Positions 24,401-30,752 of a DNA stretch of 64,000 bases are shown in pieces. This stretch comes from CAZJHD01 sp964545855 (GTDB lineage: Bacteria; Planctomycetota; UBA1135; JACQFD01), in NCBI GenBank assembly GCA_964545855.1, contig CAZJHD010000014.1, positions 28,516 through 92,515 of the forward strand. Direction: 5' to 3'. The notes beneath the pieces are model-generated. The model made no database searches and was not told where the DNA came from. It saw nothing but the letters and a program-made list of their open reading frames with translations. How positions within the stretch are numbered: the first letter of the stretch is position 1; the number at the start of each line of letters is the position of its first letter. The translations under genes and the position numbers were made by a program.

Positions 24401-26111
24401 TGCGGCGGATCTTCTCGCCGCGGGCCAGTGAGCGGGCGAAGGCGACGAAGAGATAGGGCAGCGAGAGGAGGATCGCGCCGATCGGGAGGAAGGCGAAGCG
24501 AGCACGCCGCGCGGCGCGTCCCTTCTCCGGGACGAAGGCGACGAGGGCGCCCGAGACGGTCTCGCCCGCGCGCACCGGCAGGAGCGCCAGATCCGCGTCG
24601 ATCCCTGCCAGCGAACGGCAGCGTGCAGCCACGTCCTTCCCGGCGAGGATGCGCTCGAGATCCGAGTCGTCGATCGCGGCGCCCCGCAGACGCGCGGACT
24701 CCTCGCCCTCGGCCGAGCGGATGACGCCGCGCCGATCCGCGAAGGCGAACCGCACCGACTCGAGCGGACGACGAGCGGCGGGCGACACCGAGAGGGTCTC
24801 TGGAGTGACGGTGAGAGATCCTCCGGAGGCGGCTTTCCAGGTGCTCGGAGTCGAGGTCCCGACCGTGAGCCCCAGGAGGTCGACGGCGTAGCCCGACTCT
24901 CCCGAGAGGTTGCGCATCGTGATGCGTCGGAGCTTCCGGCTCCCGAGGAAGACCCAGAGCCGCTGATCGGCGTGCCAACGGACGCCGTCCGACTCCCAGG
25001 TGACGGCGACGGAGCTCGCGAAGTCCTCGGCGTGCCGCGAGCGATCGAGGTTCGCCGAGTGGACGTCCTCGCCGTGCTTGATCGTGTGGACCTCCGGCGG
25101 CCGCGCATCGTCGTACTCGAGGCGAACCTCGAGGATCTCCTCGCCGAACCAGCGGTAGTCCGCTGCCCGCGGATCGAGCGCGGCGTAGACGAGCCAGAGC
25201 CGGTCGCATTCGATCGCTCGATCGAGCACGACGTCCACCGGAGCCGCGCCGTGGACGAGGGGAATGCCCGACGTCGTCGTGCCCGCCGCCAGGCGGATGG
25301 GGAGGCCCGTGCGCGTCCGGTCCACCGGCATGAGCGCCATTCGTCGCGTGGACCCCGGCTCCCGCGGATCGCCAGCCGACTCCAGGGAGAGTCCCATGAT
25401 CCGGGCGGACGCATCCCGCGCGCGAACCTCGATCCCCGAGACGTCCGCGATGGGTGGCTCGATCGCGACGAGCCCGATCGAAACGCGGCTCTCCGCCTCC
25501 CCCCATCCATGGAGCAGCTTGGCCAGCTCGTCGAGAACGATCGTCCGCCGCGTGCCGTCGCCCGAGACGACGACGACTTCGACGGTCGTGCGCGTCTCCG
25601 CGGGGCCCGCCGGGAGCGCGACGGCCACGCGTCGGACCGACGCACGCGGCTCGACGGGGAATCGAAGCGTCTCCCCCGCTTGGATGCGCCGATCGAACGG
25701 GAAGAAGGGAAGGTCTCCCTCGGACGACCGACGTTCTGCGCCCGCCGGACCGAGGTCGAGCGGGCGATAGACGACGGTGGGCGCACGCTTCACTTCGGCG
25801 CCCCGGAGGAGACCGAGGAGCGAGTCCCCTACCTCGTCGCCCTCGAGGGGGCCGACGGCTCCCTGCGCGATCTGACCGAGGATCGGTGCGATGCCGCCGA
25901 CGACTTCCTGCAGAGCGCGCTCGCGGGCGCGGTCGCTCCAGGTGGCGAGCAGCCCCGCCGCGGGAACGAGCGCCACCAGGACGACCACCAGAAACGCGCC
26001 GAACCGCCGCGCCGTGCCCGCCCCCTCGAGCCGGTCGTGCACGCGCCGCGCCAGCGGGAAGAGCGCGGCGAACCCGATGGCCAGGAGCCCGAGCTCGAGG
26101 GCGAGAGTCAC
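21408..26111 (-). CDS. Giant membrane receptor with HAMP, GAF, degenerate GGDEF, sigma-54-type AAA+ and winged-helix domains
   Basis: A 1567-residue protein. Two TM helices (about 4-20, 37-57) precede a beta-rich extracytoplasmic part. TM3-4 (about 538-592) lead to a second sensor loop (592-825), TM5 (825-855) and a HAMP-like region. A GAF-like domain (930-1060) and a decayed GGDEF domain follow (DRLTGALVPHLF; GRTGAFEL in place of GGDEF). The AAA+ core (about 1227-1440) keeps Walker A GEVGAGKE and FRADLYYRL, but has GAYSGA for GAFTGA, IEEI for LDEI, and ASSS where ATN is usual. The C-terminus is not Fis but a winged helix (DRITTREYVRMM, GRTGLRDLDELV) like those ending Fic proteins. It starts with GTG inside a palindrome. 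A regulator of the adjacent secretion genes is an inference. Confidence 0.88.
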   Translation of the reverse strand: MTLALELGLLAIGFAALFPLARRVHDRLEGAGTARRFGAFLVVVLVALVPAAGLLATWSDRARERALQEVVGGIAPILGQIAQGAVGPLEGDEVGDSLLGLLRGAEVKRAPTVVYRPLDLGPAGAERRSSEGDLPFFPFDRRIQAGETLRFPVEPRASVRRVAVALPAGPAETRTTVEVVVVSGDGTRRTIVLDELAKLLHGWGEAESRVSIGLVAIEPPIADVSGIEVRARDASARIMGLSLESAGDPREPGSTRRMALMPVDRTRTGLPIRLAAGTTTSGIPLVHGAAPVDVVLDRAIECDRLWLVYAALDPRAADYRWFGEEILEVRLEYDDARPPEVHTIKHGEDVHSANLDRSRHAEDFASSVAVTWESDGVRWHADQRLWVFLGSRKLRRITMRNLSGESGYAVDLLGLTVGTSTPSTWKAASGGSLTVTPETLSVSPAARRPLESVRFAFADRRGVIRSAEGEESARLRGAAIDDSDLERILAGKDVAARCRSLAGIDADLALLPVRAGETVSGALVAFVPEKGRAARRARFAFLPIGAILLSLPYLFVAFARSLARGEKIRRKIAVALAVSSVVPIGAVLLTVPGAFGRARSETNARRVVAELGAIRERFVRQVESASTEASTFFQTLREHPRAEPLFSAPPRADLESALRREIRLARSRRYPTSRSFVRLELRLPGSSGSPWRIVEDGDPELRLTGVDVQGSGFYRIGDRLALIGVDRRVRTETRSRLVLGLDVSTTVDRDKAVRLFALDGVPLDGLAGPEGVEAADVARTIAVARRTNRPATWSGALDGFVDVFRDREGNPVFGFAVLEPSAAADVLVLGVPASLPTLLGTIAILGAISALAISRILTDQLTRPIERLAEAAESARKGHTPAPLVVENVDEVGVLVERFQAMSTDLVRRIDHLGEIQRGMLAFAARLDREEVAQEATRFAAVATGADRCFLLIPDPQSERWTLHRSGERARRIRLTPLLQRCATAHEWATLSDDGPEPFGFLDAADRRLFSGAVALTAGPLRAVGEEDGLLVLLFGKKPDEAQRRASKAAASAIAIALENSRAYGLAVEDRLTGALVPHLFDLRLGDAVERARALDRALWVVRCRLDSGDGSEARREIVLQLLARRLRRFLADQPNALVGRTGAFELSIAAEPPDPAGRDRLLRDVRKLFDRLLGADRTESRIVEARFPADAPSAELLLRRLRGSPSAEGGQVLDLEAFSGGSAPEDTTVRDMFRRAARLSRIDLPVLISGEVGAGKEWLARRIHHASSDDAAPFVVLRFALLPEHLIEAELFGVEKGAYSGATQSRPGLLELARGGTLYIEEIGEASREAQVKLVRVIEDRAVRRLGSSRQVPINFRWIASSSLDLVSAIRAGAFRADLYYRLGGALLYVPPLRDRPDDLPGLVDRFLRELAPKDTPRLTPRALDAVMRHRWPGNLDELRAALQRAIGSGMGGEIDEEDLDLPSPLSPIETPTAGTPVETTLPARSITSAPRSGAPGRRTRDFTGWNERQTRLLGLLRKGDRITTREYVRMMKVSGRTGLRDLDELVRSGCLKREGRKRGTSFRFL

Positions 26112-26123
26112 TCTCGCAGTATA
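26101..26123 (-). promoter_or_regulatory. Palindrome over start codon with adjacent -10-like box
   Basis: GCGAGAG and CTCTCGC form a 7-bp inverted repeat with a 3-nt loop overlapping the GTG start (26111) of the giant regulator. A TATACT hexamer (minus strand, 26123-26118) ends 6 nt before the GTG. If used, transcription would begin at about the start codon, giving a leaderless mRNA. No clear -35 box. Confidence 0.3.
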
Positions 26124-26242
26124 GGTGCAGCGCTTCGGCGAGCCGGAAGCACACGGCGGGACCCCACGACACCGCGCCGAGCATCGACGCTCGGACGCGG
26201 TCGCGGACGCATTACTGCGGGACCCTCGGGCCCCGCCGATCC

Positions 26243-26455
26243 TCAGATCGCGACGGCTGCTCTGCGGACGTTCACCGCGTACATGCCCTTGTCGCCTTGG
26301 GCGACCTCGAACTCGACGAGGTCTCCCCCTTCGAGCGTCTTGAAGCCGTCACCCGTGATGTTCCGGTAGTGGACGAAGACGTCCTCCCCGGTGTCCTGCT
26401 GGATGAAGCCGTAGCCCTTTCGATTGTCGAACCACTTGACGCGACCCTGAACCAT
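26243..26455 (-). CDS. Cold-shock domain protein
   Basis: A 70-residue CspA-type single-stranded nucleic-acid chaperone. RNP1 is KGYGFI and RNP2 is VFVHY. GRVKWFDNRKGYGFIQQDTG begins the fold, and the C-terminal QGDKGMYAVNV fits. Length is standard. It stands alone between pnp and the giant regulator on the same strand. A hairpin in its leader (26497-26524) may be regulatory. Confidence 0.96.
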   Translation of the reverse strand: MVQGRVKWFDNRKGYGFIQQDTGEDVFVHYRNITGDGFKTLEGGDLVEFEVAQGDKGMYAVNVRRAAVAI

Positions 26456-26496
26456 CGCGGCGAACTCCGAGATCGACCCCGGACTTCGAACGCCAT

Positions 26497-26524
26497 CGGG
26501 TCCGCCGAAGGGTCGGCGGGCCCG
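26497..26524 (-). promoter_or_regulatory. Leader hairpin upstream of cold-shock gene
   Basis: Near-perfect 12-bp inverted repeat (CGGGTCCGCCGA against TCGGCGGGCCCG, one G-T pair) about 42 nt before the csp start codon. It could be a 5'-UTR structure, as cold-shock mRNAs often have, or a second terminator for pnp. The sequence alone cannot decide. Confidence 0.4.
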
Positions 26525-26629
26525 CGCCGGATCGGGGTGCTCCGGCGTTGGCGTCTCCGAGACGGATGTCCCGGAGAGGGCGAGAGTGGAAGTGATGAGA
26601 GAGCGGGGGGAGCGGCGTGCGTCGCTTCG

Positions 26630-26659
26630 GATCCTCCGGGGCGAGCGCCCCGGAGGATC
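26630..26659 (-). terminator. Strong hairpin terminator after pnp
   Basis: Perfect 14-bp stem GATCCTCCGGGGCG with a 2-nt loop, 55 nt downstream of the pnp stop. There is no long T-tract. It separates pnp from the cold-shock gene. Confidence 0.7.
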
Positions 26660-26713
26660 AGGCGTCGGCGCTCGCTGCAGAGACCAAGACCGGCGCGATT
26701 CGGGGGAATCGCA

Positions 26714-28879
26714 TCAGCTGCGCTCCGAGTTCTCGGTCGCGTTCACGGCGCGGTGGCTGAGCTTCACCTTGCCGCTGTCGTCGATGTTGATCACCTTGAC
26801 CGCGAGAGGATCGCCGACCTTCACGACGTCGGAGACGCGCTTCACGAAGCCTTCCGCGATCTCGCTCACGTGGCAGAGGCCTTCGACGCCGGGGAAGAGC
26901 TCGACGAAGGCGCCGAAGTCCTTCACCGACTTCACGATGCCGTTGTAGACGCGCCCGATCTCGGGCTCCTCGGTCATCGCGCGGATCCGCTCGATGGCGG
27001 ACTTCACGTTCTCCATGCGCGTGCCGGAGACGTGGATGAGCCCGGTGTCGTCGACGATCTCGACGTTCACCTTGAACTCGTCCTGGAGCTTCTTGATCAC
27101 CGCTCCCTTGGGGCCGATCACGGCGCCGATCTTCGTCGGCTTGATCCGGATCTGCTCGAGACGCGGGGCGAAGGGCGAGATCTCGGCGCGCGGCGCGCGG
27201 AGATTCGACGACTTGAGCATCGTCTTCAGGATCGAGATCCGTCCGTTGCGCGCCTGCTCCAGCGCCTGCTCGAGGATCGCGCGGTTCACACCCTGGATCT
27301 TGATGTCCATCTGCAGCCCGGTGATCCCGTGCTGCGTGCCGGCCACCTTGAAGTCCATGTCGCCGTTGTGATCCTCGTTCCCGGCGATGTCGGAGAGGAT
27401 CGCGAAGGATCCCGGAGCCAGCGAGCCGCCGCGCGTGATGAGACCCATGGCGATGCCCGCGACGGGCTGCCGGATCGGCACGCCCGCGTCCATGAGCGAG
27501 AGCGTCGCTCCGCACACGGAGGCCATGGAGGACGACCCGTTCGACTCGAGGATGTCGCTCACGACCCGAATCGTGTACGGGAACGTCTCGAAGGCGGGAA
27601 GGAGCGGCTCGATGGAGCGCTCCGCGAGCGCTCCGTGTCCGGTCTCTCGGCGCGACGTGCCGCGGATGGGCTTCACTTCGCCGACGCTGAAGGGCGGGAA
27701 GTTGTAGTGGAGCATGAACTTCCTCCGCTCCTCCTGCTCCTTCAGGCCGTCGATGATCTGCTCGTCCTCGACCGTGCCCAGGGTCGTGACCACGAGCGCC
27801 TGCGTCTCGCCGCGGGTGAACAGCGCCGACCCGTGGACGCGGGGCAGTGCGCCCACCTCGGCCGTGATCTCGCGGATCTCGTCCTGCTTGCGTCCGTCGA
27901 TGCGCGATCCAGCGAGGATCATCTCGCGCTCGACGTCGAAGGAGAGGTCTCCGAAGAAGCCGGCCACCTCCTTCTCGCGCTTCGTCTTGGCGCGCTCGTC
28001 GGCGAGGGAATCACCCGTCGTAGGCGCCGGATTCTCGGCGATGACGCGCTTCTTCAGCTCCGACACGGCGTTCATGCGCTCGTGCTTGCCCTTCGTCTTG
28101 AGGGCGCTGGCGCAGGCATCGCGATAGCGCGACTGAATGGAGTCACGGAGCGCCTCGTCGACGACGACGGCTGCGACGGCCTTCTTCGGCCTGCCCGCCT
28201 TCTTCGCGAGCTCGCCGCACAAGGACGCGATCTCGCTCGCGGTGCGGTGGCCGAGCTCGAGGGCCTCCAGCATCACCTTCTCGTCGATCTCCTTCGCTCC
28301 GGCCTCGACCATCGTGATGGCCGTGGGCGTGGCGGAGACCACGAGGTCCAGGCTCGCGGTGGCGTGGGCCATCTCGGCGAGCGTCGGGTTCACGACGTGC
28401 TTCCCTTCGACGTAGCCGATGCGGCAGGCGCCCATGGGGCCCTGGAACGGGATGTCGGAGATCTCGAGCGCCGCGAAGGCTCCGATCATGGAGACGATGT
28501 CCGGATCGTTCTCCTGATCCACGGAGAGGACCGAGGCCATGACCTGGACCTCCTCGCGGTACGCCTCCGCGAACATCGGGCGGATGGACCGGTCCGTGAG
28601 GCGCATCGTCAGGATCTCCTTCGTGGTCGGACGTCCTTCCCGCTTGAAGAACCCGCCGGGCACCTTGCCCGCCGCATAGGTCTTCTCGCGGTAGTCGACG
28701 GTCAACGGGAAGAAGTCGATGTCGGGACGGGCGGTCGCGGAGCAGACCGCCACCAGGACGGCGGTGTCGCCGTACTGGACGTAGACGGAGCCGTGGGCCT
28801 GCTTGGCCATGCGCCCCGTCTCGATGGTGAGCGTGCGGCCCGCGATCTCGCGGGTCACGACGGTTCGTTCGGATTTCAT
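26714..28879 (-). CDS. pnp: Polyribonucleotide nucleotidyltransferase
   Basis: A 721-residue phosphorolytic 3'-5' exoribonuclease, core of RNA decay. The order is two RNase PH domains separated by an all-alpha linker, then KH and S1. The active second PH domain has FSVGEVKPIRGTSRRETGHG. KH has IGAVIGPKGAVIKKL. S1 starts GRVYNGIVKSVKDFGAFVEL and ends near KVKLSHRAV. Length is typical. It lies downstream of rpsO, the classical rpsO-pnp order, though with a 367-bp gap that suggests a separate promoter or processing site. Confidence 0.97.
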   Translation of the reverse strand: MKSERTVVTREIAGRTLTIETGRMAKQAHGSVYVQYGDTAVLVAVCSATARPDIDFFPLTVDYREKTYAAGKVPGGFFKREGRPTTKEILTMRLTDRSIRPMFAEAYREEVQVMASVLSVDQENDPDIVSMIGAFAALEISDIPFQGPMGACRIGYVEGKHVVNPTLAEMAHATASLDLVVSATPTAITMVEAGAKEIDEKVMLEALELGHRTASEIASLCGELAKKAGRPKKAVAAVVVDEALRDSIQSRYRDACASALKTKGKHERMNAVSELKKRVIAENPAPTTGDSLADERAKTKREKEVAGFFGDLSFDVEREMILAGSRIDGRKQDEIREITAEVGALPRVHGSALFTRGETQALVVTTLGTVEDEQIIDGLKEQEERRKFMLHYNFPPFSVGEVKPIRGTSRRETGHGALAERSIEPLLPAFETFPYTIRVVSDILESNGSSSMASVCGATLSLMDAGVPIRQPVAGIAMGLITRGGSLAPGSFAILSDIAGNEDHNGDMDFKVAGTQHGITGLQMDIKIQGVNRAILEQALEQARNGRISILKTMLKSSNLRAPRAEISPFAPRLEQIRIKPTKIGAVIGPKGAVIKKLQDEFKVNVEIVDDTGLIHVSGTRMENVKSAIERIRAMTEEPEIGRVYNGIVKSVKDFGAFVELFPGVEGLCHVSEIAEGFVKRVSDVVKVGDPLAVKVINIDDSGKVKLSHRAVNATENSERS

Positions 28880-29246
28880 TCTGTGGTTGCTTCTCTACGC
28901 CCAGGGGAACACTCGAAGAGCGGCGCAAGCCGGTCGAACACGCATCGCGTTGGCGAAGGGAGCGGTCCCGGAGGAGCGACGCGCACGATCGAGGGGCGTA
29001 GGACTCGAAGCGTGGCTTTCGGTTTGGGTTGTCGTTGGAATTGGAATGCTGGGCGCCGCACTACTGGGCGCAACGGGCGCCGCGAGGCGCGCGCGGGCGC
29101 GGCCGCGGTGGGATGCCGTCGTCCTCTGGACCCGTCGCGTGCCGCGGCTCGACGAGCCGGCGCGAGACCGATCCCGCGTCGGCCACTCCGCTCGCGAACG
29201 AGCGGAGAGCGAACGTGGCGACGACCGTCCGAGACTCGGCACGGCG
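28880..29246. other. 367-bp intergenic region between rpsO and pnp
   Basis: No gene recognised. The stretch 29010-29050 is relatively T/G-rich (TTTCGGTTTGGGTTGTCGTT) and could hold a pnp promoter or RNase III processing site, but no clear -35/-10 pair is seen. A short GCGGCGCAAGCCGG at about 28921-28934 also appears in the tandem repeats at 30307-30418. Confidence 0.4.
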
Positions 29247-29516
29247 CTATCGGCGCAGCTTCAGCTTCTTCAGGATGCCGCGATACCGCGCAACATCCTT
29301 GCGCGACAAATATCGGAGCAGCGTCGATCGGCGGCCGACCATCATCAGGAGCCCGCGACGCGAGGCGAAGTCCTTCTGATGAGACTTCAGGTGCTCGGTG
29401 AGGAGTTGGATCTTCTCCGTGAGAATGGCGATCTGGACCTCGGGACTCCCGCTGTCCTGCGCGCTCGACCGATGCTCCTCGACGATCGCCTTCTTGCGAT
29501 CCTTGGACAGAACCAT
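29247..29516 (-). CDS. rpsO: 30S ribosomal protein S15
   Basis: An 89-residue primary 16S rRNA-binding protein of the small subunit platform. Conserved elements: GSPEVQIAILTEKIQLLTEH, then HLKSHQKDFASRRGLLMMVG and RRSTLLRYL. The start is the ATG at 29516. The only Shine-Dalgarno-like sequence is a weak AAGG about 2 nt from it. It sits upstream of pnp as in many bacteria. In E. coli S15 represses its own translation; no matching leader structure was recognised here. Confidence 0.97.
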   Translation of the reverse strand: MVLSKDRKKAIVEEHRSSAQDSGSPEVQIAILTEKIQLLTEHLKSHQKDFASRRGLLMMVGRRSTLLRYLSRKDVARYRGILKKLKLRR

Positions 29517-29753
29517 GCCTTGCCTGAACCCTTGCGTTGGGAATCGGGCCGTTCCCCAGACGAGGCTCGCTCCGTGAGTACGGGAGCCGATCCAGAGAGG
29601 GTCCGCCGAGAGAAGTGCGCGAGCCGCAACTCGATCGAAGGGCGCCGCGCCCGCCCCTTCCCGGGGAAGAGCGGGCGAGGATTCTAGGGGCCGGTCGGCT
29701 GGAAGCGCAACGGCCGAGGAATCGAGCGAGGACCGACGCCCCGATCCGGCGTC

Positions 29754-30497
29754 CTACTTGGATGCCCGCGTCTCCGTGACGCGCCGGGACGGCATCGGCT
29801 CCAGCGACCGGGCGACGAACTGCCGAGCCGCCGCCCGGACGACCTCGTCGAAGGAGGCTCCCCGCCTGGCCTCGGCGGCCAGATCGATCGTCAGGTCGGA
29901 GCTGACGGTCGCGACGGTGTTCCCCGTCGCCGCATCCGTGAAGAGGAACTGCCCGATGACGCGAATCTTCTCGGTGATCGAGTAGCGGTCCGACTCGAAG
30001 GAGCGAATGGCCAGATCCAGGCGCACGGCCGCGCCGCTCGCTCCGGCTCCGCCGGCACTCGCCTCCAGGGGATGACCCGCATCGACGTACTCGAAGGCGA
30101 TCGGAGCGAAGCGGTGAGAGAGACACTGCTCGCGCATGGCCTCGCGCAGGACCTCGGGCCGGAGCTCGCGCGGAAGGCCGTCGGCGGACACGGCGGAGAT
30201 CGCGACGTCGGTGGGGTTCAGAGCCTCAAGCGCAGCCCACTCCGCATCGAGCGTGTTCTTCGGGGGAGGCGCGCTGCAGCCCGCCGTCAGGAGCGCCATG
30301 GAGAGCAGAGCGGCGCAAGCCGTCGGCAGCAGAGCGGCGCACGCCGTCGGCAACAGAGCGGCGCACGCCGTCGGCAACAGAGCGGCGCACGCCGTCGGCA
30401 ACAGAGCGGCGCAAGCCGGACGCGCGCGGCGCGTTTCGGACGAGAGCCGAAGGGAGCGCGAAACGAGTGCGAACCGAGGCATGCGAGGACGATTCAT
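29754..30497 (-). CDS. Lipoprotein with tandem-repeat-expanded signal peptide
   Basis: A 247-residue protein of unknown function. The first 74 residues form an exceptionally long signal region: basic start, then the octapeptide CAALLPTA repeated four times, ending in lipobox LTAGC74. Cysteines recur at 29, 37, 45, 53 and 61. The mature part has IRSFESDRYSITEKIRVIG and VATVSSDLTIDL, loosely like ABC-transport auxiliary lipoproteins or the GNA1162 family, but this is weak. Starts at 30497 or 30482 are possible; both keep the repeats. Starting at the internal Met just before LLTAGC would leave too short an export signal. Confidence 0.75.
   Translation of the reverse strand: MNRPRMPRFALVSRSLRLSSETRRARPACAALLPTACAALLPTACAALLPTACAALLPTACAALLSMALLTAGCSAPPPKNTLDAEWAALEALNPTDVAISAVSADGLPRELRPEVLREAMREQCLSHRFAPIAFEYVDAGHPLEASAGGAGASGAAVRLDLAIRSFESDRYSITEKIRVIGQFLFTDAATGNTVATVSSDLTIDLAAEARRGASFDEVVRAAARQFVARSLEPMPSRRVTETRASK
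30307..30418. repeat. 24-bp tandem repeat, about 4.7 copies
   Basis: Units start at 30307, 30331, 30355 and 30379, with a partial unit from 30403. Each contains AGAGCGGCGCACGCCG followed by TCGGCAAC. Copies 2-4 are identical; the first and the partial copy differ by one or two bases. The array is in frame and encodes repeats of LLPTACAA within the signal peptide of the 29754-30497 lipoprotein. Near-identity implies recent or ongoing copy-number change. Confidence 0.9.
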
Positions 30498-30639
30498 GGT
30501 GGCGGTGCGTGCTCTGGCTCTCGAATTCCGGAACGATCTCGACGGGGTACGGAGCCGCGGCGGGGACGGGAGTCTAGCAGGCTCTCGAGGAAGTGCTTCG
30601 ATGGCGAGCGCCAGGAATCGTCTCTCGCTCTCCCTCGGC

Positions 30640-30745
30640 CCAGGAGTCCGCGCCACGGGAGCGGACCGAGCGCCCGGCGGGCTGCGCCCGCAACCCGACG
30701 GCGCCCCTTCCGAGGATCGTCGTGCGGCGGGCGCGCGCCCGCGAG
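30640..30745 (-). repeat. Dispersed intergenic repeat, copy c (inverted)
   Basis: Between the two lipoprotein genes. The part 30679-30740 is the reverse complement of the repeat at 1891-1960 and 61451-61519. The part 30649-30674 (CGCCACGGGAGCGGACCGAG) also occurs at 42224-42245. The site therefore joins two repeat modules. Confidence 0.6.
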
Positions 30746-30752
30746 CCGTCGC

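Noticed and set aside
30307..30418. The 24-bp array as a possible CRISPR
   Set aside because: Units are directly adjacent with no spacers and are in frame inside a coding region.
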